64,000 nt of DNA from the NCBI RefSeq assembly GCF_000003815.2, contig NC_049988.1, positions 4,161,738 through 4,225,737 of the forward strand, read 5' to 3'. Source of the stretch: Branchiostoma floridae (Eukaryota > Chordata > Leptocardii > Amphioxiformes > Branchiostomatidae). The translations under genes were made by a program, and so were the position numbers. Numbering within the stretch: position 1 is the first letter of the stretch; every line of letters begins with the position of its first letter. Under the pieces are notes generated by a model. The model worked only from the letters and a program-made list of their open reading frames with translations, searched no databases and was not told where the DNA came from. Positions 15,201 to 27,200 of the stretch are shown here, one piece after another.

Positions 15201-18200
15201 AGCCGCTACTTAAATACTAAATATCATGAAAATCCATACACAGCTTCTTGAGTTATATGCTGTTGGCATGGATTTATGAACTTTCCTCATTAATTATGCA
15301 AATAAGCTACTGATTTGCATAATTAGTATTACATTGTATAAGTCATCACTCATTCTATCTACATACCGAAAATCCTGATGATCTGTTTACACGTTCTCAA
15401 GTTATCCTCGTCCAAAGTTTGAACGGAAATCGGTGCCTGCAGTTCCCAAAAAGCCGCTAGGGGGTCCAAACTCACAGCACTTACTCTCTGTTTCAAGGGC
15501 TATCTACTACTCAAAAATCATGACCACAGCATGTCCAGAACACGAAGTGCCAAAATTAAAAGTTTTGCTGCAGTACCTTAGGCAGACACTAGGGTGCCCA
15601 TTATCGAACTTGACCTTCGTTTTCCTAACCCCAATCCACCTAACAAATATAATCAGGATCCATTCAAGGGTTCTCGAGTTATCTTGCTTACAGACAAACG
15701 CACTTACATACAAATCCCGCTACAGCACCATAAGTAAGAGCCAGGTAAACCATTTTCGCACTTGACCTTCCTCTCCAAAACCGCTACACACCTACCAAGT
15801 TTCGTGAAAATCGCCCAGCTAGATTTTGACTTATGCTGCCAAAAACAAACCGCAAAAAACATACCAAGCTCGCTGCAGTACCGTAGGAAAACGCCAGGTA
15901 AACCGTTTTCAAACTTGGCATTCCTTTCGACAACTGCTACACACCTACCAAAAATCACAAAGTTTCATCCACAATTTCTCGAGTTATATGCTGTTGACCT
16001 ACATACAGACCCAAGTCAAGCAATCTCATACTCTTCTTGGCGAAGAGAATTATGTAAAAGATTATAATGGCTGTCTATTAGTCTAGTACGGACAAGAACA
16101 ATACAAATTAGCACAAAATGCAGCTCAGAATGTTCAGAAAAACTGAAAAATTATTAGATTACTGAAAAAAGTGATCATATTTGTTCATAGCTAGAAAATG
16201 CCATCGTTCGAAGTCACTGCATGCATACCATGTGTAGCCTTTGGTTCTGTGATAGGAACCTCTTGTGTTGTAACAGCGACAGTCTGCACCACAGTAGTCT
16301 TGATGATAATTGTCTCTGGTGTTGTCTCCACCTCTGATCTTGGTGTGGTGTCCATCTCAGACTTTGGTGTGGTCTCCACTTCAGACTTTGGTGTGGTCTC
16401 CACATCAGAATTTGGTGTGGTCTCCACTTCAGAATTTGGTGTGGTCTCCACCTCAGATTCTGGTGTGGTCTCCACCTCAGACTTTGGTGTGGTCTCAACC
16501 TCAGACTTTGGTGTGGTCTCCACCTCTGACTTTGGTGTGGTCTCCACCTCAGACTTTGGTGTGGTCTCATCCTCAGACTTTGGTGTGGTCTCCACCTCTG
16601 ATTTTGGTGTGGTCTCCACCTCAGACTTTGGTGTGGTCTCCAGCTCTGAGCTTTGTGTGGTCTCCACCTCAGACTCTGGTGTGGTCTCCACCTCAGACTC
16701 TGGTGTGGTCTCCACCTCAGACTTTGGTGTGGTCTCCACCACTGACTTTGGTGTTGTCTCTACCTCTGATTCTGGTGTGGTCTTGGCCTCAGACTTTGGT
16801 GTGACAGTTACTGAGGTTGTCTTTGTTGTCATTATGACAGTTGTTGTTGTCATGGCAACTGGTGCCTTGGGAGTTCCAGCTGGCTTGGCAGTAGTTGTTG
16901 ATTCTACGTTAAGAATAAAAAGAAAATTAGATGTCTAATAACTTGATCCTTGCTTTAAGTCATCTTCTAGGATATATCCTCGATACCTTTTACAAACAAA
17001 CCTGAGGCACCTTTGCCATTATAGCTAATTACTTAATTTTTTTTGTATTTACGACTTTAATGTATTTCAAAATCTGATGAGAAAATGAATGAGTGAATGG
17101 TAACAAACAAACTCATACGCAGTCAGTAATTCTTTCCTGAAACAGTGGAAATTACGATGTAAAGTCTCAGTGATGACTATATTTTTTTGGTAATATCAGA
17201 TACTTTCATGAATAATGTTAAAATACCTTCTGGTTCTGACTCCGTCACAGTGACAGTGGTCTCCACAGAAGACGTTGTAGCTTCACAGTCCTCAGAAGGT
17301 GGTGGAACACCACAGCGACCATTACGGCGGTCGGCAAACTCGTTACGGCAGTTGCAGCGGAGCGAGCAGCCGTCCCTCTTGGTACATTCTCCATCGCTTT
17401 CATCACAACCCAGGTAGCACTCACAGGACTCATCACAGACTAGGGCAGCAAATTTGCATGTTTAAATTAATGATAAATGACAATCTACTTTAAGCAACAA
17501 TTTGTTAAATGTTTGGCTATCTTTATCATTCATATAAGGCTCTTATTGAATTACTGCAGAAGTCAAGAAACTGAGATAAAATGTTTGCATCATCGTAATG
17601 TTTACATGATTAACTTTGATAACACTGAGCCAAAAATTAGCATTTACGTATGCCAACAATAAAATTTGGTTCAATGTGAGGTTAACCACCTAATCTTGTG
17701 GCTAGCCCACATAGAAAATCAACATCTGCATTATGCAGGCTTGTGAACAATAAAATGCTTACCATTTGGCTGTGCAGTAGTATATTCTTCTGCCTTTGGT
17801 GTGGTCTCCACCTCAGATTTTGGCGTGGTCTCCGTCTCTGACCTTGCTGTTGTCTGGACTTCTGACCCTGGAGTAGTTTCGACCACAGACTTTGGTGTGG
17901 TCTCCACCTCAGACTCTGGTGTGGTCTCTACCTCAGACATTGGTGTGGTCTCCACCTCAGACTTTGGTGTGGTCTCCACCTCAGACTTTGGTGTGGTCTC
18001 CACCTCAGACTCTGGTGTGGTTTCAACCTCAGACTTTGGTGTGGTCTCCACCTCAGACTCTGGTGTGGTTTCAACCTCAGACTTTGGTGTGGTCTCCACT
18101 TCTGACTCTGGTGTGGTCTCCTTATGTGATTCTAGAGTTGTCTCAGCTATGAGGATTCAGCAGCATTATGAATAAATTGCAAGTCAGCAATGCTGGATAA

Positions 18201-21200
18201 CACCCAGGGTTGAGATTGAAATTTCTTAAAATCTCAATCATTTTTTACAGATTGATACGTAACCATACTTTAGACAAAGCTCATTAACTACCAGTACATT
18301 AGCCTGGGACCATCCACCATAGTAACTGCTGGCTCAATCTCTTGCTTGCTAACCATGGAGCTAGTTGTTACTATGGAGGATGATACTCAGGCTGTTTTTC
18401 TTTGGCAGTAGTAAGATAATATCATCACTATTCTTGAACAAAAAATCTATTCCTTAAGATGCACATCATCATCATCATCATCAGTCGACATGCTTGCACA
18501 TGGCAAGGTTATACCGTCCCTTACGGAGTGGCATACCCTTTCGAACATGCTTAGAACAATCCGTACTAATCCGTTACCATTGCTTATCTGTACGGCAACA
18601 AAGTTTAAAGCACCTTGAGATGGGGCCTCGGTGGTTTCAGACTTGCAGGAGTCCGGCTGTGCTGCACACCTTCCCCTGATCTTCACAGTGCCAGCTGGAC
18701 ACAGGCAGGCAAAGCTGCAGCCTGCAATCTCTATACAGTGGCTGTCGTCTCCATTACAGTCCACCTCACAACGGCAAACATCCGCACACACTGTTGGAAT
18801 ATGGAGAATCATCATTTTGTGTTTATTAACGGTGTAAAAGATGACATGCAATCAAACTATTTTGATTCATAGAAATGTAACAAAAACTTCATGTTAATTT
18901 CAAAAGCATCACATGGGTAAAAAAATAGCAATATTCTATGCAAAACTTTATTAAAACGGTTTCATTTTATTTCTTCATAATATTCATCTAAGCAGAACTT
19001 AAGTTTTCATTTTATTTCTTCATATCATCATCATCATCATATTTCTTATTATTCAACTTTCCTACGAATAGCATGTTCTGGTTCAATTGCAACAATTTGG
19101 ATCAATACAACAATATTATTAAAAGAACATACAAACCTGGGTGGGTACTATACTCTGGGTGTCCTGTGCTGTACTCTGGGTGACCTGTGTATTCAGGGCT
19201 GCCTGTGCTGTACTCTGGGTGTCCTGTGTATTCAGGGCTGCCAGTGCTGTACTCTGGGTGACCTGTGTATTCAGGCTTGCCAGTGCTGTACTCTGGGTGT
19301 CCTGTGTATTCAGGGCTGCCAGTGCTGTACTCTGGGTGTCCTGTGTATTCAGGCTTGCCTGTGCTGTACTCTGGGTGTCCTGTGTATTCAGGGCTGCCTG
19401 TGCTGTACTCTGGGTGTCCTGTGTATTCAGGGCTGCCAGTGCTGTACTCTGGGTGTCCTGTGTATTCAGGGCTGCCTGTGCCTGTGCTGTACTCTGGGTG
19501 ACCTGTGTATTCAGGGTTGCCAGTGCTGTACTCTGGGTGACCTGTGTATTCAGGCTTGCCTGTGCTGTACTCTGGGTGACCTGTGTATTCAGGCTTGCCA
19601 GTGCTGTACTCTGGGTGACCTGTGTATTCAGGCTTGCCTGTGCTGTACTCTGGGTGACCTGTGTATTCAGGCTTGCCAGTGCTGTACTCTGGGTGTCCTG
19701 TGTATTCAGGCTTGCCAGTGCTGTACTCTGGGTGTCCTGTGTATTCAGGCTTGCCTGTGCTGTACTCTGGGTGACCTGTGTATTCAGGCTTGCCTGTGCT
19801 GTACTCTGGGTGACCTGTGTATTCCGGCTTGCCAGTGCTGTACTCTGGGTGACCTGTGTATTCAGGCTTGCCAGTGCTGTACTCTGGGTGTCCTGTGTAT
19901 TCAGGGCTGCCTGTGCTGTACTCTGGGTGTCCTGTGTATTCAAGGCTGCCTGTGCTGTACTCTGGGTGTCCTGTGTATTCAGGGCTGCCAATGCTGTACT
20001 CTGGATGACCTGTGTATTCAGGGCTGCCAGTGCTGTACTCTGGNNNNNNNNNNNNNNNNNNNNNNNNNNNNNNNNNNNNNNNNNNNNNNNNNNNNNNNNN
20101 NNNNNNNNNNNNNNNNNNNNNNNNNNNNNNNNNNNNNNNNNNNCAGGGCTGCCAGTGCTGTACTCTGGGTGACCTGTGTATTCAGGCTTGCCTGTGCTGT
20201 ACTCTGGGTGACCTGTGTATTCAGGCTTGCCAGTGCTGTACTCTGGGTGACCTGTGTATTCAGGCTTGCCTGTGCTGTACTCTGGGTGACCTGTGTATTC
20301 AGGCTTGCCAGTGCTGTACTCTGGGTGTCCTGTGTATTCAGGCTTGCCAGTGCTGTACTCTGGGTGTCCTGTGTATTCAGGCTTGCCTGTGCTGTACTCT
20401 GGGTGACCTGTGTATTCAGGCTTGCCTGTGCTGTACTCTGGGTGACCTGTGTATTCCGGCTTGCCAGTGCTGTACTCTGGGTGACCTGTGTATTCAGGCT
20501 TGCCAGTGCTGTACTCTGGGTGTCCTGTGTATTCAGGGCTGCCTGTGCTGTACTCTGGGTGTCCTGTGTATTCAGGGCTGCCTGTGCTGTACTCTGGGTG
20601 TCCTGTGTATTCAGGGCTGCCAGTGCTGTACTCTGGATGACCTGTGTATTCAGGGCTGCCAGTGCTGTACTCTGGATGACCTGTGTATTCAGGCTTGCCA
20701 GTGCTGTACTCTGGGTGTCCTGTGTATTCAGGCTTGCCAGTGCTGTACTCTGGGTGACCTGTGTATTCAGGCTTGCCAGTGCTGTACTCTGGGTGTCCTG
20801 TGTATTCAGGGCTGCCTGTGCTGTACTCTGGGTGTCCTGTGTATTCAGGGCTGCCTGTGCTGTACTCTGGGTGTCCTGTGTATTCAGGGCTGCCAGTGCT
20901 ATACTCTGGGTGTCCTGTGTATTCAGGGCTGCCAGTGCTGTACTCTGGGTGACCTGTGTATTCAGGGCTGCCAGTGCTGTACTCAGGGTGACCTGTGTAT
21001 TCAGGACTGCCTGTGCTGTACTCTGGGTGCCCTGTGTATTCAGGGCTACCAGTGCTGTACTCTGGGTGTCCTGTGTATTCAGGGCTGCCTGTGCTGTACT
21101 CTGGGTGACCTGTGTATTCAGGCTTGCCTGTGCTGTACTCTGGGTGTCCTGTGTATTCAGGTCTGCCTGTGCTGTACTCTGGGTGTCCTGTGTATTCAGG

Positions 21201-24200
21201 TAGGCCAGTGCTGTACTCTGGGTGTCCTGTGTATTCAGGGCTGCCTGTGCTGTACTCTGGGTGTCCTGTGTATTCAGGCTTGCCTGTGCTGTACTCTGGG
21301 TGTCCTGTGTATTCAGGCTTGCCTGTGCTGTACTCTGGGTGTCCTGTGTATTCAGGTAGGCCAGTGCTGTACTCTGGGTGTCCTGTGTATTCAGGCTTGC
21401 CTGTGCTGTACTCTGGGTGTCCTGTGTGTTTAGGCTTGCCAGTGCTGTACCCTGGGTGTCCTGTGTATTCAGGGCTGCCAGTGCTGTACTCTGAGTGTCC
21501 TGTGTATTCAGGGCTGCCAGTGCTGTACTCTGGGTGTCCTGTGTATTCAGGCTTGCCAGTGCTGTACTCTGGGTGTCCTGTGTATTCAGGGCTGCCAGTG
21601 CTGTACTCTGGGTGTCCTGTGTATTCAGGGCTGCCAGTGCTGTACTCAGGGTGTCCTGTGTATTCAGGCTTGCCAGTGCTGTACTCTGGGTGTCCTGTGT
21701 ATTCAGGCTTGCCAGTGCTGTACTCTGGGTGTCCTGTGTATTCAGGGCTGCCAGTGCTGTACTCTGGGTGTCCTGTGTATTCAGGCCTGCCAGTGCTGTA
21801 CTCGGGATGTCCTGTGTATTCAGGCTTGCCAGTGCTGTACTCTGGGTGTCCTGTGTACTCAGGCTTGCCTGTGCTGTACTCGGGGTGTCCTGTGTATTCA
21901 GGCTTGCCCGTGCTGTACTCTGGGTGTCCTGTGTATTCAGGCTTGCCTGTGNNNNNNNNNNNNNNNNNNNNNNNNNNNNNNNNNNNNNNNNNNNNNNNNN
22001 NNNNNNNNNNNNNNNNNNNNNNNNNNNNNNNNNNNNNNNNNNNNNNNNNNNNNNNNNNNNNNNNNNNNNNNNNNNNNNNNNNNNNNNNNNNNNNNNNNNN
22101 NNNNNNNNNNNNNNNNNNNNNNNNNNNNNNNNNNNNNNNNNNNNNNNNNNNNNNNNNNNNNNNNNNNNNNNNNNNNNNNNNNNNNNNNNNNNNNNNNNNN
22201 NNNNNNNNNNNNNNNNNNNNNNNNNNNNNNNNNNNNNNNNNNNNNNNNNNNNNNNNNNNNNNNNNNNNNNNNNNNNNNNNNNNNNNNNNNNNNNNNNNNN
22301 NNNNNNNNNNNNNNNNNNNNNNNNNNNNNNNNNNNNNNNNNNNNNNNNNNNNNNNNNNNNNNNNNNNNNNNNNNNNNNNNNNNNNNNNNNNNNNNNNNNN
22401 NNNNNNNNNNNNNNNNNNNNNNNNNNNNNNNNNNCCTGTGTATTCAGGTAGGCCAGTGCTGTACTCTGGGTGTCCTGTGTGTTCAGGGCTGCCTGTGCTG
22501 TACTCTGGGTGTCCTGTGTATTCAGGCTTGCCTGTGCTGTACTCTGGGTGTCCTGTGTATTCAGGCTTGCCTGTGCTGTACTCTGGGTGTCCTGTGTATT
22601 CAGGTAGGCCAGTGCTGTACTCTGGGTGTCCTGTGTATTCAGGCTTGCCTGTGCTGTACTCTGGGTGTCCTGTGTGTTTAGGCTTGCCAGTGCTGTACCC
22701 TGGGTGTCCTGTGTATTCAGGGCTGCCAGTGCTGTACTCTGAGTGTCCTGTGTATTCAGGGCGGCCAGTGCTGTACTCTGGGTGTCCTGTGTATTCAGGC
22801 TTGCCAGTGCTGTACTCTGGGTGTCCTGTGTATTCAGGGCTGCCAGTGCTGTACTCTGGGTGTCCTGTGTATTCAGGGCGGCCAGTGCTGTACTCAGGGT
22901 GTCCTGTGTATTCAGGCTTGCCAGTGCTGTACTCTGGGTGTCCTGTGTATTCAGGCTTGCCAGTGCTGTACTCTGGGTGTCCTGTGTATTCAGGGCTGCC
23001 AGTGCTGTACTCTGGGTGTCCTGTGTATTCAGGGCTGCCTGTGCTATACTCTGGGTGTCCCGTGTATTCAGGCTTGCCGGTGCTGTACTCAGGGTGAACT
23101 GTGTGTTCAGGGCTGCCAGTGCTGTACTCTGGGTGTCCTGTGTGTTCAGGGCTGCCAGTGCTGTACTCTGGGTGTCCTGTGTGTTCAGGGCTGCCTGTGC
23201 TGTACTCTGGGTGACCAGTGCTGTGCTCTGGATGTCCGGTGGTTCTGAGGTGGCCAGTTGTATGTGGCATGACGGGCTTTGTTGTCTTTCCAGAATATGG
23301 CAAGGAAGTGGTTCCGACAAAAGCTGGAGTAGTCTCTGCAAATAGTGTGTTAAAGAGCTATAATTGCTGCTAGCTGTTAGAAAGTTTTTTTTTTATACCA
23401 TGCTTTCTCATCTAAGGTACATATGCTAAAACCTATAACCTACCACAAAAAAAATTTACATTAATTTGTAACCTTTTTTTAAAACAAATCATTACTATTC
23501 TTCACCAAGGACACCGAGGACACTGTCTGACTTGGTTACAATATACTGTCAGTTTGACCAACCAGCCTTTCCAACTTGTAAACAGAAGCCAATGAACTTG
23601 TGCCACAGAAGCTGGCATGTTGCATCATTCTTTGGAAGGCCTTTACAGACTACAACCATTTTGATTAACTGATTGAATAATTTATTATAAATAATTGCTG
23701 GCATGACCTTAGAAAAAAGGGACAGATAGAAGTCTAATGAGGCAAATAATCTGTGGCAAAGGGCCTGGTAGGCAAAATAAGGCAGGATAAGCAAAATCCT
23801 ACTGACCTTCAATGCAGGTTCCATCTGCTGGTTGCCTGGCACAACGTCCGTTGGCCCTGTCATCAGTCAGGTCAGTACAGATGCAGAACAGGTCACACTC
23901 AGGCAGGGGCTCACAGTCTCCAGTGTTACCATCACAGCCCATAGTACAGCTGCACTTTGACTCACACACTTTAACATAGGAAAAATTCAATTATGTTGTG
24001 AATATTATATAATCTTAAAGAAATCAATGTCATATTATCATATAGCCAGGCGCCGCGGACCAATCAGAAGGCCCCGTTCCACGTTGGTTATGACGCCGTA
24101 ACACTTCGATTCCGGCCAGGCAGGTGCAAATTAACACCAGTGGTGTTAATTCATTTTGAATTAACACCGGTGCTGGTGTTAATTCATTTTGAATTAACAC

Positions 24201-27200
24201 CAGTGCGGGTGTTAATTCATTTTGACCAATCAAAAGGAACGAAAGAAAGGTATATGCAGGCATTGGCCAATAAAAAGGAGCAAAACATATGCCGGAGCAG
24301 ACTGCAAGGGGGAATGGCTCCTTCTGTTAACATTGATAATGAGTTTTGTTTTTCTAAAAAGCCTGCAATGTTTCGAATATTTTCTGTGGAAATTTTGGTT
24401 TCAAAATGAAATCTGTAATCTCCTAACATATGTATGTACCAAATTGTGAACTTTCAGAAATTCGACAAAGGNNNNNNNNNNNNNNNNNNNNNNNNNNNNN
24501 NNNNNNNNNNNNNNNNNNNNNNNNNNNNNNNNNNNNNNNNNNNNNNNNNNNNNNNNNNNNNNNNNNNNNNNCGCAACGTAGTGATTGTTGACTGCTTGTG
24601 TGACATCTATGTTGATTATCTCTGGACAATATTCAAGTTTTGATATCCTTTGTTGATTGTCATACGTTAGGAACCAATTTTCTCTAAACAACACAATAAT
24701 TTGAGACTGCAAGATAGCTTAATCCAGAATGAGTTTTTGTAAGGATTCTAGACAGTCAAAAAGGAACAAGAGACAATATGAGGAAGGTGGAATTCACAAA
24801 CTAATGTGTACCATGGTTTCTTTTTCACAGTGTGCAATCTAGTAAAATTCATATGCTGAATTAATGACTGTGTTATTATTTTTGTGTTGCTGACTTAGCA
24901 TGTCATCAGTACAAACATAGCCATATTATCAATGCGCTTAGAAAACATGAGACACTCTGTTGTCATGTCACAAGAAATTATGTGATATTAATATGCACAG
25001 TATACCCACCTCTCCTTCTCCTTGTTGTCGTTGGGACAGAGGAAGTTGTAGTTCCCTCGTACATAGGTTTCCCTGTGGTGTAGGTCTCTGAAGGTTTCCC
25101 TGTAGTCATCTCAGATGGCTTGCCTGTGGTCATCTCAGATGGCTTTCCTGTGGTCATCTCAGATGGCTTTCCTGTGTTCATCTCAGATGGCTTGACAGTG
25201 GTAAGCCCCTCTGATGTTGTAGTCTCCCCACCACACTCACAGAACACCCTGACCTTGTAGTCGTAGCAGAAAGGCAGGAATCCACGCTGCTTGGAGTTCT
25301 CACAAACCAGACCCTGGTGGATGTCACAGGTCACATCCTGGCCAGTCCTGGTGTAGTCCATCTCCAAACCACTGTCCACACGACACTCAATGTCTGTAAA
25401 GATAGAGGCAGTTTAATTACATGATCTAGCCCTACTGTGCCTCAAGCCATCTTTTTTTAAAAATTTCATTGCATACAAGGCTAAAGAATTCAAAGTTCAA
25501 AGGAATGGTACTTATGCTATGCCAATCAAACAAGCTCACAAGAACAATCAACTTACTTGTGATCATCTCAGGCCCACAGAAGTCAAACTTCTCTCTCAGG
25601 TTGTCCAACGTCTCAAAGTCTCCACCAGAGATGACATTAGGATAGAAGGAGTTCATCCACTCTGTCCACTCGCCCTCACAGGGGTAGGATTTGGTCGGTT
25701 CCACATGGGGCTGCTCTGTTTTGGATGGCTTCTTTGTGGGTTCTACTGTCCCTGTTGCCTCTGTAGCAACTGGCTTTTCTGTCCCGGTTGGCTCTGTACC
25801 ACTTGGTCCTTCTGTGCCAGTTGACTCTGTAGCACTTGGTCCTTCTGTCCCGGTTGGCTCTGTAGCACTTGTCCTTCTGTCTCGGTTGGCTCTGTAGCAC
25901 TTGGTTCTTCTGTGCCACTTGACTCTGTAGCACTTGGTCCTTCTGTCCCAGTTGGCTCTGTAGCACTTGGCTTGTCTGTCCCAGTTGGCTCTGTAGCACT
26001 TGGCTTCTCTGTCCCGGTTGGCTCTGTACCACTTGGCTTCTCTGTCCCGTTTGGCTCTGTACCACTTGGCTTCTCTGTCCCGGTTGGCTTCTCTGTAGCA
26101 CTTGGCTTCTCTGTCCCAGTTGGCTCTGTAGCACTTGGTCCTTCTGTCCCAGGTAGCTCTGTGGCACTTGGTCCTTCTGTCCCGGTTGGCTCTGTAGCAC
26201 TAGGCTTCTCTGTCCCAGTTGGCTCTGTAGCACTTGGCTTCTCTGTCCCAGTTGGCTCTGTAGCACTTGGCTTTTCTGTCCCGGTTGGCTCTGCAGCACT
26301 TGGTCCTTCTGTCTCGGTTGTCTCTGTAGAACTTGGTCCTTCTGTGCCAGTTGACTCTGTAGCACTTGGTCCTTCTGTTCCAGTTGGCTCTGTAGCACTT
26401 GGCTTTTCTGTCCTGGTTGGCTCTGTAGCACTTGGTCCTTCTGTCCCGCTTGGCTTTTCTGTAGCACTTGGTTCAGTAGCACTTGGCTTTTCAGTGCCAG
26501 TTGGCTTTTCTGTAGCATGTGGCTTCTCTGTCACGCTTGGTTTCTCCGTGGCACTTGACTCCTGTGTTGTCAACGGTCTTCCAGTTACAGATGGTCCTTG
26601 AGTAGTCTCAAGTCCTTCTGTACTTTCAGATCTCAGTGTTGTGACGATGGGGCTCTCTGTAGTAGCCTGACAGTCCTCTACGTCTGGAAGTCGCAGACAC
26701 CTTCCAAAGGCACGACCGCTGGTGTATTCTGTGCAAAGACAGGCGCTGGCAGAGCAGCCAGAGATGGCCTGACAGTGGGCTACACTTCCATCACAACCGA
26801 TCTTACAGTCGCACTTGGGAGAGCATTCTGAAATTACAACAAGGGGAAATATTATAGCAATCAAATTTTCAGCACTAAGGACAATGCCTACCATTCTGAA
26901 GTAGCACTTAGAGAAACTAATGATGATAAGTTATTGTCTTGCTACAATATGATGATGAATATGCAAAAACAGCCCATTTGAAGGCACATACAGGATTTGA
27001 AGTAACATCTGAAGTAATGTTTTGACTATGCAGACTTTAAGTTACATATTGTATCAAATTTATAGACTCTATACACATTTTAGTACATACCACGTTTCCT
27101 GTAGGGAGTAGTAGTTTCTAGTGGCTGACTGGTGCTGTGTTCAGGCATATATGGACCAGTTGTGCCTGGTTTTCTAGTGCTGTGTTCAGGCACATATGGA

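Noticed and set aside
15433-16086. Open frames of 80-110 residues on both strands
   Set aside because: They lie within diverged CTGCAGTACC repeats and encode nothing recognisable.
16198-18175. + strand frames over the ETTPKSEV tracts
   Set aside because: Same repeat-shadow effect; no splice sites or domain support.
20044-20143. Frameshift in the giant mucin exon
   Set aside because: The frame change coincides with a 100-N placeholder gap of unknown true size, so it is not evidence of a lesion.
19137-23335. CRISPR-like array
   Set aside because: Units are directly adjacent and coding, with no unique spacers, in a eukaryotic context.
19141-23345. Several long + strand frames and a second minus frame over the 39-bp repeats
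   Set aside because: A stop-free 39-bp unit is open in many frames. Only the PEYSTG frame agrees with both exon borders in phase 1.
25676-26518. Minus frame reading [12 protein letters not shown] repeats
   Set aside because: An out-of-frame reading of the [11 protein letters not shown] repeat that continues only because of the missing base near 25870.
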